DNA of 64,000 nt, from the NCBI RefSeq assembly GCF_050753345.1, contig NZ_JBLZFX010000007.1, forward strand, positions 1 through 64,000, written 5' to 3'. The position numbers were made by a program, and so were the translations under genes. The stretch comes from Alkalinema pantanalense. Lineage in GTDB: Bacteria > Cyanobacteriota > Cyanobacteriia > Leptolyngbyales > Leptolyngbyaceae. The notes beneath the pieces were generated by a model. The model did not search any database. It saw nothing but the letters and a program-made list of their open reading frames with translations, and was not told the DNA's origin. Positions 17,695-26,737 of the stretch are shown piece by piece (within the stretch, counting starts at the first letter, position 1; every line of letters begins with the position of its first letter).

Positions 17695-18603
17695 TTAAGC
17701 GATCGCGATCGTTCGTAACAACCGTTCCACAATGGCCCGCGATCGACGCCCGCCCGCCGCAATCATGCGATGAGACAGAACATAGGGCGCGAGGAACTTC
17801 ACATCATCGGGAATCGCGTAGTCCCGATCCTCTAGAAAAGCCAACGCTTGCACCGCCCGCACCAATGCCACAGTCCCCCGAGGACTGATGCCCAAAAGCA
17901 CATCTTCATCCCCACGGGTCGCCCGTACCAAGTTCAAAATATATTGCTGGAGCGAGGCTTCCACCTGCACTTGCCGACATTGAGCTTGCAGGGCTTGCAC
18001 CTCCGCCAAGGTAATGCAGGGCTGTAACGGTGGTTGAGTTTGGGCATTTTGGAGTCGCTGGATCATCAGTAACTCCTCGGACTCGCTGGGATAGCCCAAG
18101 GACAGCGACAGGGCAAAGCGATCCATTTGCGCTTCCGGCAAGGGAAAGGTGCCTTGGTATTCCACCGGGTTCTGGGTCGCAATCACAAAGAACGGATCGG
18201 GAACCGGGCGAGACACCCCATCGATCGTCACTTGGTGCTCTTCCATCACCTCCAACAGCGCCGACTGGGTTCTGGGCGTCGCCCGGTTGATTTCATCCGT
18301 CAGCAACACATTGGCAAACACCGGCCCCGGCAAAAATTCAAATTCTCCCGTCTTCGGATTCCAAATACTGGTTCCGGTCACATCCGTTGGCATCAAGTCT
18401 GGCGTACATTGCAACCGTTGAAACTTGCCTTCGATCGACTTCGCCAGGGACTTGGCCAGCAGTGTCTTGCCCACCCCCGGCACGTCTTCTAGCAACACAT
18501 GGCCCCCGGACAGCAATGCCACCAACACCAACCGAATCGATTCGGTCTTACCAACAATAACCTGATGCAAATTGTGATTGAGTTGTTCAATACGATCGCG
18601 CAT
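17695..18603 (-). CDS. MoxR family AAA+ ATPase
   Basis: 302 residues of the AAA_3/MoxR type. Walker A is DVPGVGKTLLAKSLA, followed by RLQCTPDLMPTDVTG, Walker B LLTDEINRATPRTQSALLEVMEE, sensor 1 FVIATQNPVEYQGTFPLPEAQMDRF and a sensor 2 region GISPRGTVALVRA. MoxR ATPases act as chaperones that help metal-cofactor insertion or von Willebrand factor A (VWA) protein assembly. The DUF58 and VWA partner genes that often follow are not seen here; the downstream side is the gene-free stretch. The ATG at 18603 is the only good start. Confidence 0.93.
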   Translation of the reverse strand: MRDRIEQLNHNLHQVIVGKTESIRLVLVALLSGGHVLLEDVPGVGKTLLAKSLAKSIEGKFQRLQCTPDLMPTDVTGTSIWNPKTGEFEFLPGPVFANVLLTDEINRATPRTQSALLEVMEEHQVTIDGVSRPVPDPFFVIATQNPVEYQGTFPLPEAQMDRFALSLSLGYPSESEELLMIQRLQNAQTQPPLQPCITLAEVQALQAQCRQVQVEASLQQYILNLVRATRGDEDVLLGISPRGTVALVRAVQALAFLEDRDYAIPDDVKFLAPYVLSHRMIAAGGRRSRAIVERLLRTIAIA

Positions 18604-18811
18604 GGTTTGCCCCCGGACAGACTGGCTTCATGATAACCAGAATGCCCAAAAGTCGGGGATTCTCCATGATTTATAATCTTCTGCTGTCAAATATTTTTAC
18701 GGATCCACATACTAGTGGTGTAGTTGAAGATTTTCTTACTGGAACTAGAATATTTCTAGACTTACTTTGAAGCGATCGCACCTCTGCTAAAGCACGATCG
18801 CTTTAGGCTGC

Positions 18812-19006
18812 CTAACGATACGATCTAGCCTTCATAATCACCTGCACCAATCCCGTAAGGCTTGCGGTGAAGGTAGAAATTAGAATGGCGATCGCTAAAA
18901 TCACTGCTGTTGGAGATTCAGATTGGGCGATCGGGGTGGGATCAATCGGAGCAATCTGCGAAGTGGCTTGATGAGTTGATGTAGGCTGTTGTTGATGCAT
19001 TGGCAT
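18812..19006 (-). CDS. Small single-helix membrane protein, unknown
   Basis: 64 residues: a hydrophilic Gln/Thr/Pro-rich head (~35 residues), one membrane helix (SPTAVILAIAILISTFTASL) and a short basic end. Two in-frame ATGs lie six bases apart; AAAAGG is better placed for the second. I recognise no family. Its composition, with a helix and a basic stop-transfer end, argues for a real gene. It lies between the MoxR gene and the divergent STAND gene. Confidence 0.45.
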   Translation of the reverse strand: MPMHQQQPTSTHQATSQIAPIDPTPIAQSESPTAVILAIAILISTFTASLTGLVQVIMKARSYR

Positions 19007-19127
19007 GACCTTTTAAACTCGATGCTCCAATTCTCGCAACCCGCTCCAGTCCTGTCGTTACGAGAAATTCCGAAAAAGTAAGGTTATGATCGAGATGATT
19101 TTCTTTCTTCACGTCTTGCGGTGAGCC

Positions 19128-21194
19128 ATGACTCCAGAAGAAGCCATCCAGGTTGCCGATGAAGTGCTGCTTGCTCATGCTGGCAATCCTTTAACGGATA
19201 TTCAGCGCTTGATTCTGCGTGAGTCTCTTGCGGGTAAGGGCTATGAGCGCATGGAAGGCTATGCGCCCCAACATATTAAAAATGAGGGTAAGAACCTGTG
19301 GGACTTACTTTCTGAGGGTTTAGGGGAGAGGGTCAGTAAGACCAGTTTTGCAGGGGCGTTGGAGAAACGCTACAAATTAGGCAAGCTGATCCCCACTCCG
19401 CCGATGCTGTCGATTTACAATTCTCAGACTTGGGTGGGGCGCAAGGCGATTATTAATGAATGTCTGCCTAAATTACAAGGACAGGCCAGAATCCTGTGGA
19501 TTACGGGTCTTTCGGGGATCGGGAAGACGGCACTAGGAGAATGTCTCGCCAGCCAAGCCTGGAAGTGTGATCCGACCTTCCAATGGCTGTATCTAGAGAT
19601 TTTGGAGGGGCAAAGCCCAGAATTTGTCTCGGTGGCGGCGGATCTCCTGGCGAAGTTAGGGGATGGCGATCTCGATCCGCAGGAGCGCAATGACCCAAAA
19701 CGATTAATAGAGAGGCTATTACAAAAGCTGAAAGTCAGTCGCTATTGGCTTCAGGTGGATTCGTTAGAACGATTACTCAGTTCTGAACAACCGACTGAGA
19801 CGGAATTTGTCGATCGGCACTGGGTGACATTTCTTCAACTTTGTTTGACAGAACCCAATTTTGCCAGTCGGTTAGTGTTGACGGCGCAAGCGTTACCAAA
19901 TTCATTGGCAGAATTGGAGGAGCGCTATCCCAACCGTTGGCAAGCCATTACTTTGCAGGGGTTGTTGGCGCAGCAGCCAGATGTTCAGCAACAGAATGAG
20001 CATCTTGAGCTATTTGCGAAGAATGGGTTAAGTGTAAATGACAGCAGTGCCAGCCATTTGCGACGTATTGGACAAATCTATGAAGGACATCCTTTAGTAT
20101 TACAGGTAGTTGCTAAAGAAATTCTGGCTGCGCCGTTTGATGGCAATGTGGCGATATATTGGGAACGTTATGGCAATGAGGTTGAACAGGTCACACGGGA
20201 ACTACCAACTGAAAGGCTTAGCTTAGAGCTCTACAATCAAGCGTTAAAAAAGCGAGTTCACCGTCGGGTAGAACTATCACTGAAGCAATTGCCTATAGAT
20301 GCGTTGGATTTACTCTGTCGTAGTTCGGTCTATCGTCGTCCTGTTCCTGAAACATTTTGGCTATCGATGTTTGAAGAGCAAACCTCTCAGCGACGGCAGC
20401 AGGCTTATCAAATATTAAATGAACGGGCTCTAGTAGAGCGAGAAGGGATTTACCAAAACCAGTTTTTGATTCGCCAACATAATCTGGTGCGGATAGTTGC
20501 CTATGATTTGCTCAAAGCTGACACTCATATTTGGCATCAATCGGAACGGCAAGCCGCTCACCTTTGGCTAACGGCCTATGTACTCCCTGATAATCCAACT
20601 TTGGAAACGGCGCTCAGCTATCTGGAAGCGCTGCATCATTACTGCGAAATTAAGGATTGGGAAGCTGCCGAAAAACTTCTTTTTCCTAGACCTCCAGAAC
20701 TTCAAATTTGCTCGCCAGAAGGAATCTGCCAGACAGTACCCTTCCGCATTGCACCAGAATTCATCCGGCGATGTCAAGCGACCGGGCCAAGCTATCTGGG
20801 AGATGTGTACTACAAGTTGGGGAAGTATGAGCAGGCAATTGATTACCATCAGCAACACTTGATAATGATGCGGACGATTGGAGAACGTCAAGGTGAGGGC
20901 GTTGCTCTCGCAAACATTGGCGCAACCCAGCTCAAACTAGAACAGTATCCAGAATCGTTGACCAACACGCAAACAGCACTCAAGATTTTTCAAGAGATTG
21001 GCTTTCGATCAGGTGAAACCAAAGCCCTCCAACAGTTGGCCGAACTGCATCAAGCTTTAGGTGAAGTCGAGGTGGCGCGGCAGTATTGTCAGCAAGCCTT
21101 GGCACTGGCGACAGAGTTGGGCATACCCTTAGCCGACGAATGCAGGAAATTGCAGAGAGAGATTGATAATAGTATCTCGATCTCGTCCGGGTAA
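19128..21194 (+). CDS. STAND NTPase: HTH-like vMAP N-terminus, NB-ARC, TPR
   Basis: 688 residues. Residues 1-85 (ending GLGERVSKTSFAGALEKRY) resemble the helical N-terminal domain of cyanobacterial vWA-MoxR-associated proteins. Residues ~105-360 are an NB-ARC-type STAND ATPase with WVGR, Walker A GLSGIGKTALGE, a Walker B-like WLQVDSLERLL and LVLTAQALPNS. A winged-helix region follows, then TPRs near the C-terminus (YYKLGKYEQAIDYHQQHL, GATQLKLEQYPESL, ALGEVEVARQYCQQAL). STAND proteins oligomerise on sensing a ligand. Here no enzymatic effector domain is visible, so the helical N-terminus would recruit a partner. GGTGAG precedes the ATG. A DUF4258/DUF2283 pair follows after 41 bp on the same strand. 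Confidence 0.85.
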   Translation: MTPEEAIQVADEVLLAHAGNPLTDIQRLILRESLAGKGYERMEGYAPQHIKNEGKNLWDLLSEGLGERVSKTSFAGALEKRYKLGKLIPTPPMLSIYNSQTWVGRKAIINECLPKLQGQARILWITGLSGIGKTALGECLASQAWKCDPTFQWLYLEILEGQSPEFVSVAADLLAKLGDGDLDPQERNDPKRLIERLLQKLKVSRYWLQVDSLERLLSSEQPTETEFVDRHWVTFLQLCLTEPNFASRLVLTAQALPNSLAELEERYPNRWQAITLQGLLAQQPDVQQQNEHLELFAKNGLSVNDSSASHLRRIGQIYEGHPLVLQVVAKEILAAPFDGNVAIYWERYGNEVEQVTRELPTERLSLELYNQALKKRVHRRVELSLKQLPIDALDLLCRSSVYRRPVPETFWLSMFEEQTSQRRQQAYQILNERALVEREGIYQNQFLIRQHNLVRIVAYDLLKADTHIWHQSERQAAHLWLTAYVLPDNPTLETALSYLEALHHYCEIKDWEAAEKLLFPRPPELQICSPEGICQTVPFRIAPEFIRRCQATGPSYLGDVYYKLGKYEQAIDYHQQHLIMMRTIGERQGEGVALANIGATQLKLEQYPESLTNTQTALKIFQEIGFRSGETKALQQLAELHQALGEVEVARQYCQQALALATELGIPLADECRKLQREIDNSISISSG

Positions 21195-21235
21195 CCCGTA
21201 TACTTTCAAAAAACTGAAGAGCTGAACTGACAGCA

Positions 21236-21502
21236 ATGCAAATCGTTTGGACAAAGCACGCAGAGGAGCGTCAACACCAATGGCAACAACGACTCGAAAT
21301 TACCCGCGAAGAAATCGAAACTATCGTCGCTCAACCCCAACAAATCGTCACCGAAGATGAAGTCCGCATCGCCCAATCCCTTCGAGGCGACGGACTACTC
21401 AGAGTCGTCTTCACCGACATCGGCAATACCCGCCGCATCATAACCCTCTACTGGACAAACCAAATCAACCGCTATTGGCAGGAGGAACCCCATGAAAGTT
21501 AA
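21236..21502 (+). CDS. DUF4258 protein, RelE/BrnT-like toxin candidate
   Basis: 88 residues matching the DUF4258 pattern: TKHAEERQHQW near the N-terminus, a central helix REEIETIVAQPQ, and beta strands LLRVVFTDIGNTRRIITLYW. The fold is thought to be RelE/BrnT-like, and the family is usually found upstream of a DUF2283 partner, as here. The stop overlaps the start of the next gene by 11 bp, which is typical of toxin-antitoxin pairs. Toxicity is inferred, not shown. The nearest upstream gene is the STAND ATPase, 41 bp away. Confidence 0.75.
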   Translation: MQIVWTKHAEERQHQWQQRLEITREEIETIVAQPQQIVTEDEVRIAQSLRGDGLLRVVFTDIGNTRRIITLYWTNQINRYWQEEPHES

Positions 21503-21692
21503 ATACGATGCTGAAGCCGACATCCTCATCTTCGTTCTACTCGACCAGCCCCCCGCCAACGCGATCGCGGAACCCGGCGGCATTATCGTCAGCTACAACG
21601 ACACCAACGAACCCGTCAGCATCGAATTTCTCAACGCCTCCCAGCGCCAACTCTTCAATCCTGCCGAGTTGAACCTGACGATTTCGACCTAG
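21492..21692 (+). CDS. DUF2283 protein, antitoxin candidate
   Basis: 66 residues with the DUF2283 core: MKVKYDAEADILIFVLL, then GGIIVSYNDTNEPVSIEFLNAS. It is a small beta-rich protein, regularly paired with DUF4258. AGGAGG in the end of the preceding gene is its ribosome site (about eight bases before the ATG), so the two are translationally coupled. The partner relation is clear; the antitoxin role is inferred. Confidence 0.75.
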   Translation: MKVKYDAEADILIFVLLDQPPANAIAEPGGIIVSYNDTNEPVSIEFLNASQRQLFNPAELNLTIST

Positions 21693-21757
21693 AGTCGGCA
21701 AACCCTACTGCAATCAACCACCCAAATGCCAATCTGCTATTTGCAAAGCGTTAGTCG

Positions 21758-22708
21758 TTATTTGCACAGTGCTAGCCGTTGACGAGCGATCGCGCAATCC
21801 GTCGTAATTTGCGCCTTGAGCGCATCCAAGGACGAGAATTTTTGCTCCATGCGGATAAATTCCAGCAATTCCACCGTCAGCGTTTGCCCGTAGAGATCGC
21901 CACTCCAATCCAGCAAATGCACTTCTATCGTTTGCTGAAGCCCATCCACCGTCGGACGATTGCCAATATTCATCACCCCTAGAACCGGATGGGAAGTCCC
22001 AACAATCCCCGAAACCCGCACTGCGTAGACCCCTTGGTGGGGAATTAATTTACGCGCAGGCAACGCCAAGTTTGCCGTCGGGAACCCGATCGTCCGCCCT
22101 AGCTGCTGACCCTTCACCACTTCGCCCACCAAGCTGTAGGAGCGTCCTAACATCCGGTTGGCAGTGGCCAAATCGCCCGTTTGCAGCGCCTTGCGAATGG
22201 CTGTGCTGCTGATCCGCTCACCCTGGAAGGTTTCCAGCGCCACCAGAACCACCTCAATGCCATAGGTCGCCGCGATCGTTCGGAGGTCTTCCGCTGTTCC
22301 CGATCGGCGACAACCAAACCGGAAATCTTCCCCCACGCTGACAAACCGCGCCTGCAAATGGTGAACTAAAATTTCTCGAACAAAGTCCTCCGGCGTCAAC
22401 CGGGCCAAAGCATGGTCAAACGGTAATAGAACTAGCTGATCAACCCCCATTTGCTGAAGTTGATAGGCTTTTTCATTCCCTGGTGTTAGGGTAGGCACGG
22501 TTTGTCCCGAGAAAAACTCCACGGGATGGGGTGAAAAGCTCACCACCGTTGAATAAATCCGCTCAGACCCATGGGCGAGGGTTTGCCCGACCGACTGAGT
22601 CAAAATTGGCTGGATAACCTGTCGATGTCCGCAATGCAGGCCATCGAAATTGCCCAAAGCAGCGACAGTTGGCTTAAGCACAGTCTTTAAAGATGACGAA
22701 ATCTGCAC
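21758..22708 (-). CDS. ribF: Bifunctional riboflavin kinase / FAD synthetase
   Basis: Makes FMN and FAD from riboflavin. The N-terminal nucleotidyltransferase half has AALGNFDGLHCGHRQVI (the HxGH-like motif), STVVSFSPHPVEFF and VGEDFRFGCRRSG with ISSTAIRKAL. The C-terminal riboflavin kinase half has GRTIGFPTANLALP, GVYAVRV, GVMNIGNRPT and VHLLDWSGDLYGQTL. 316 residues is normal. The start is a GTG at 22708; no ATG gives the complete N-terminus. Confidence 0.96.
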   Translation of the reverse strand: MQISSSLKTVLKPTVAALGNFDGLHCGHRQVIQPILTQSVGQTLAHGSERIYSTVVSFSPHPVEFFSGQTVPTLTPGNEKAYQLQQMGVDQLVLLPFDHALARLTPEDFVREILVHHLQARFVSVGEDFRFGCRRSGTAEDLRTIAATYGIEVVLVALETFQGERISSTAIRKALQTGDLATANRMLGRSYSLVGEVVKGQQLGRTIGFPTANLALPARKLIPHQGVYAVRVSGIVGTSHPVLGVMNIGNRPTVDGLQQTIEVHLLDWSGDLYGQTLTVELLEFIRMEQKFSSLDALKAQITTDCAIARQRLALCK

Positions 22709-22908
22709 GCTTTACATTTTGACATAATGACTTTCCCTATTGTTACTGATCAACCCGCCCATATCCCATCCTCCAGATGGCTGAAACACTCGTAAAAATA
22801 CAGTATCTGGGTGAATTCACCAGTTAGTTTTTCATTAAACGCCCTCGATTCAGGGCCATATCAGCTAACTGGAGAAATTGATCAACTAAGTATTTTTTCC
22901 AGCATTCT

Positions 22909-23694
22909 CTACACTTGCGCTAACCAATTCTCGAGGGGTTTTAAGTTTTTATGGGCCGTTAAGTTGTATTGGAGCGGCGTGATCGTGATGAAGTTTTGGC
23001 GAATGGCCTCGACATCGGAGGGAATTGCATGATTGGCATCGGGATCATCTACCTCTTCGATCGCTTCGCCAGCCAACCAGTAGTAGGTCTTCCCCCGTGG
23101 ATCCTGCCGTTTTTCAAAGACTTCAATGTATCGTCGAATGCCTTGGCGGGTCACGATCGCCCCTTTAATTTGTTCCGCCGCCACTGCCGGAACGTTGACA
23201 TTCAGGAGAATTAACTCCGGTAATGGATGATGGGCTAATTGAGCCAGCAGGGTTTGCGCATAATCGGCAGCGGGTTGAAAGTCCGTAGCGGCAAAACTGG
23301 TTAAACTCATGGCAATGCTGGGAATTCCTTCAATCACCCCCTCCATCGCCGCTGAGACCGTCCCAGAATACAGCACATCCGTTCCTAAATTGGCCCCATG
23401 GTTAATCCCAGACACCACAAAATCGGGGGGATGATCAAGCAATGACCAGAGGGCTAACTTGACGCAGTCCGATGGAGTACCGGAACAAGACCAAGCCGTC
23501 ACCTGGGGATGGAAAATACCTTCCACTAGGTTGGCACGAATCGGTTGGTGCAAAGTCAATCCATGGCCCGTGGCCGATCGCTCCCGATCGGGGCAAACAA
23601 CCGTGACTTCATGGCCCGCCACTGCCAAAGTATTCGCTAACGTCCGCACCCCGATCGCAAAAATGCCATCGTCATTGCTAATCAAAAGCCGCAT
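22909..23694 (-). CDS. surE: 5'/3'-nucleotidase SurE
   Basis: Metal-dependent phosphatase for nucleoside monophosphates. The metal site is MRLLISNDDGIFAIGV at the very start, with RERSATGHGLTL, FVVSGINHGANLGTDVLYSGTVSAAMEG and LLNVNVPA in family order. 261 residues is the usual length. It lies upstream of ribF on the same strand, about 200 bp apart, and is divergent from pheS across the phased repeat array. Confidence 0.95.
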   Translation of the reverse strand: MRLLISNDDGIFAIGVRTLANTLAVAGHEVTVVCPDRERSATGHGLTLHQPIRANLVEGIFHPQVTAWSCSGTPSDCVKLALWSLLDHPPDFVVSGINHGANLGTDVLYSGTVSAAMEGVIEGIPSIAMSLTSFAATDFQPAADYAQTLLAQLAHHPLPELILLNVNVPAVAAEQIKGAIVTRQGIRRYIEVFEKRQDPRGKTYYWLAGEAIEEVDDPDANHAIPSDVEAIRQNFITITPLQYNLTAHKNLKPLENWLAQV

Positions 23695-23778
23695 AAAACT
23701 TGCCGCACAAAACTGAAGGTAGTAAGTCCCAGGTTTCTAGGGTACAGAACTTTGGCCGGAACAGGAGTGATCGACAAC

Positions 23779-23850
23779 GAATCCCCCGCGAATCTCTAAC
23801 GAATCCTAGGGATTCACTAGTGAATCCCTAGGGAATCCTTGAGCGAATCC
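23779..23850. repeat. Helically phased GAATCC array with a 28-bp perfect palindrome
   Basis: GAATCC (one copy GAATCT) begins at 23779, 23790, 23801, 23822, 23833 and 23845: steps of 11, 11, 21, 11 and 12 bases, close to whole turns of DNA. An inverted copy GGATTC sits at 23809. The centre, 23805-23832, is a perfect palindrome whose first half reads CCTAGGGATTCACT. The array occupies the divergent gap between surE and pheS, just upstream of the putative pheS promoter. It is most simply an operator or a strong cruciform/hairpin. It is not CRISPR-like, because the units are too short. Confidence 0.85.
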
Positions 23851-23868
23851 CGACGACTTTCCTCTACA

Positions 23869-23878
23869 CTGGTATAGT
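23869..23878 (+). promoter_or_regulatory. Putative extended -10 promoter of pheS
   Basis: TGGTATAGT is an extended -10 (TG-N-TATAGT) 37 bases before the pheS ATG. No convincing -35 is visible; the phased repeat ends about 20 bases upstream, where an activator or repressor could act. Confidence 0.4.
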
Positions 23879-23914
23879 CCAAAGCTATAAGTCCTAAAGC
23901 GTTCCATTCCCGGT

Positions 23915-24922
23915 ATGACGACGGTGCAAATTTCCGATCTTGAAGCCCAATTGGAGTTGATCAAACAAGAGGCCCAGGCCGCGATCGCCGCTGTCTCTGA
24001 CTTAGATCAACTGGAACAACTGCGTGTGAAATACATGGGCAAAAAAGGCCCGATTCCGCAGGTGTTGGGAGGAATGGGTAAACTCGACCCTGCCGATCGG
24101 CCCAAAATTGGTGCAAGGGCCAACGAGGTCAAGGAAGCCATCCAAACAGATTTGGACAACCGCCGGACAGAATTGCAAGCCGCCGCCATCCAAGCTCGAC
24201 TGGAAGCAGAAACCCTGGATGTGACAATGCCAGGAACCTATCGCCCCCAGGGGCGTATCCACCCGCTCCATGGCACGATCGACACTGTTTTAGATATTTT
24301 TGTGGGCATGGGCTATGCCGTAGCGGAAGGCCCGGAAATGGAAACCGACTACTACAACTTTGAAGCCCTCAACTTCCTACCGGATCACCCCGCGCGGGAC
24401 ATGCAGGACACGTTGTACTTACCCGATGGCAACCTGCTGCGCACCCACACTTCTACGGTACAAGTGCGTTATATGGAGAATAACGAACCTCCGGTACGGA
24501 TTGTGGTGCCGGGGCGGGTCTATCGCCGCGATACGGTGGACGCAACCCACTCGGCGGTCTTCCATCAAGTGGAAATTTTGGCGGTGGATGAAGGACTGAC
24601 CTTTACCGATCTCAAAGGCACGATCAAGGTGTTCTTGCAGCAATTGCTGGGGGATGACTTGGAAGTGCGGTTCCGGCCTAGCTTCTTCCCGTTCACGGAA
24701 CCCTCGGCGGAGGTGGATGTGAAATGGAAAGGCCGCTGGTTAGAAATCCTAGGCTGCGGCATGGTGGATCCCAATGTTCTAAAAGCGGTGGGTTACGATC
24801 CGGAAGTTTACACGGGTTTTGCCGCAGGCTTTGGCGTGGAACGGCTGGCGATGGTCATGCACCAAATTGACGATATTCGTCGTCTGTACAACAGCGATTT
24901 ACGTTTTCTGCGCCAGTTTTAA
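23915..24922 (+). CDS. pheS: Phenylalanine--tRNA ligase alpha subunit
   Basis: Catalytic subunit of the heterotetrameric PheRS, which charges tRNA-Phe. The N-terminal coiled coil (LEAQLELIKQEAQAAI) binds tRNA. Class II motifs follow: motif 1 around HPLHGTIDTVLDIFVGMGY, motif 2 VRIVVPGRVYRRDTVDATHSAVFHQVE and motif 3 GFGVERLAMVMHQIDDIR. 335 residues is complete. pheT does not follow; the next gene is glgA after a 339-bp gap, as is usual in cyanobacteria where the two subunits are unlinked. Confidence 0.97.
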   Translation: MTTVQISDLEAQLELIKQEAQAAIAAVSDLDQLEQLRVKYMGKKGPIPQVLGGMGKLDPADRPKIGARANEVKEAIQTDLDNRRTELQAAAIQARLEAETLDVTMPGTYRPQGRIHPLHGTIDTVLDIFVGMGYAVAEGPEMETDYYNFEALNFLPDHPARDMQDTLYLPDGNLLRTHTSTVQVRYMENNEPPVRIVVPGRVYRRDTVDATHSAVFHQVEILAVDEGLTFTDLKGTIKVFLQQLLGDDLEVRFRPSFFPFTEPSAEVDVKWKGRWLEILGCGMVDPNVLKAVGYDPEVYTGFAAGFGVERLAMVMHQIDDIRRLYNSDLRFLRQF

Positions 24923-24973
24923 CTGAGCCATGAAAATTGCGACTGCACCATACTTTAGTCGATAGTCGATTTC

Positions 24974-25019
24974 ACCTTTAGTAGGTGTCACAAAAGACCT
25001 TTAGTAGGTATCACAAAAG
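24974..25019. repeat. Tandem duplication of a 23-mer in the pheS-glgA gap
   Basis: Two head-to-tail copies starting ACCTTTAGTAGGT differ at one base (24974-24996 and 24997-25019). The 339-bp gap 24923-25261 otherwise shows no gene and no clear terminator. Confidence 0.85.
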
Positions 25020-25261
25020 AGCTAGGCGGTCTGGAGGCTAGCGATCGGAAATCTTGCCATCTGACCAACTGTCTTCTGTCCTCCTGCTTCTCCCGCCTAG
25101 ATCGCAGGGATTTCTTGCCACCGATTTGTCTAGCGTTTACCTTCACTAACGTTTGGCTTTAGAGTGAGCGTAACGATCTACCAAATCTGCCAAAATCGAC
25201 ACTGCTCCGATCCCCAAAGTCGGTATGATGGCTCTTATGTCAGACTGACCAGGAAAGCAGC

Positions 25262-26674
25262 ATGCGGATTCTATTTGTCTCAGCAGAGGTAGCCCCGATC
25301 GCGAAAGTCGGAGGAATGGGCGACGTGGTCGGTGCACTGCCCAAGGTGCTTCGGCAAATGGGCCATGATGTCCGCATTTTCATGCCTTATTACGGCTTTT
25401 TAAACGATAAATTGACCATCCCGACCGAGCCGATTTGGCGGGGCAGTGCGATGTTTAATCAGTTTGCCGTCTATGAAACGCAATTGCCTGGAACGGATGT
25501 TCCTTTATATCTATTCGGCCATCCTGTCTTTGATCCGCGCCGCATCTATGCAGGTGAAGATGAAGATTGGCGATTCACGTTTTTCTCGAATGGGGCAGCG
25601 GAATTTGCCTGGAACTATTGGAAACCCCAAATTATCCATTGCCACGATTGGCATACGGGCATGATTCCCGTATGGATGCACCAGGATCCTGATATTTCAA
25701 CCATTTTCACCATCCACAACCTAGCCTACCAAGGGCCTTGGCGCTGGAAACTGGAAACCATGACCTGGTGCCCCTGGTACATGCAAGGTCACAACACCAT
25801 GGCTGCTGCGGTGCAGTTTGCCGATCGGGTTACCACCGTTTCCCCCACCTACGCTGACCAGATCAAAACCCCCACCTACGGGGAAACCTTGGAAGGGTTG
25901 TTATCCTTCATTAGTGGGAGAACGTCTGGAATTCTAAATGGGATTGATACAGAAGCCTACGATCCTGCCGTTGACAAAGCCCTAGCCCAACCTTTCACGG
26001 CTGAAACGCTGGAAGACCGGGTTAAGAACAAAATTGCACTCCAAGAAGAAGTGGGGCTGGAAGTCAATTCCCAAGCCTTCATGATTGGCATGGTGTCCCG
26101 ATTGGTGGAGCAAAAGGGATTGGATCTCGTTCTGCAAATTCTCGATCGCTATCTGGCTTATAACAACGCCCAGTTAGTCATTTTGGGAACGGGCGATCGC
26201 TATTACGAAACGGCTCTCTGGCAGTTAGCCTCCCAGTATCCTGGACGGATGGCCACCTATTTACTCTATAACGACGCCCTGGCTCGCCGGATTTATGGAG
26301 GAGCCGATGCCTTCTTGATGCCATCCCGGTTTGAGCCCTGCGGCATTAGCCAAATGCTCTCCATGCGCTACGGATGTGTACCGATCGTCCGTCGTACCGG
26401 TGGACTCGTGGATACCGTCTCCCATAATGATCCAGTGGCAGGCACAGGTACCGGGTATTGCTTCGATCGCTACGAACCCCTTGATCTCCTCACCTGTATG
26501 GTGCGGGCAACGGAAGCCTACCGATTCAAACCCCAGTGGAAAATGCTCCAGCAGCGGGGCATGAATCAGGACTTTAGCTGGGAAAAATCCGCCCAAGCCT
26601 ATGCCAAGCTCTATTGTCAGATGCTCGGGCTACCGGAGGATGCGGCATTTCCTCAGCCAACCACCGTTGCCTAA
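25262..26674 (+). CDS. glgA: Glycogen synthase (ADP-glucose, GT5)
   Basis: Elongates alpha-1,4-glucan from ADP-glucose. The GT5 signature KVGGMGDVVGALPKVL lies at residues ~16-31, and HDWHTGMIPVW, TIHNLAYQG, VSPTYADQI and the C-terminal RFEPCGISQMLSMRYG with RRTGGLVDTV are present. The first residues MRILFVSAEVAPIAKVG set the start. 470 residues is full length. Cyanobacteria often carry two glgA paralogues; I cannot say which this is. It is convergent with the M23 peptidase gene and no other glycogen gene adjoins. Confidence 0.96.
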   Translation: MRILFVSAEVAPIAKVGGMGDVVGALPKVLRQMGHDVRIFMPYYGFLNDKLTIPTEPIWRGSAMFNQFAVYETQLPGTDVPLYLFGHPVFDPRRIYAGEDEDWRFTFFSNGAAEFAWNYWKPQIIHCHDWHTGMIPVWMHQDPDISTIFTIHNLAYQGPWRWKLETMTWCPWYMQGHNTMAAAVQFADRVTTVSPTYADQIKTPTYGETLEGLLSFISGRTSGILNGIDTEAYDPAVDKALAQPFTAETLEDRVKNKIALQEEVGLEVNSQAFMIGMVSRLVEQKGLDLVLQILDRYLAYNNAQLVILGTGDRYYETALWQLASQYPGRMATYLLYNDALARRIYGGADAFLMPSRFEPCGISQMLSMRYGCVPIVRRTGGLVDTVSHNDPVAGTGTGYCFDRYEPLDLLTCMVRATEAYRFKPQWKMLQQRGMNQDFSWEKSAQAYAKLYCQMLGLPEDAAFPQPTTVA

Positions 26675-26737
26675 TCCCGTGTAGTGACTATCTAGTCGCC
26701 GAATCCATCCGCATTTCCCAATCCTTAGGTTGTCTCG

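Noticed and set aside
23779..23850. CRISPR-like array of short repeats
   Set aside because: Units are only 6 bases with 5-6 base gaps; there are no spacers of normal size and no cas genes.
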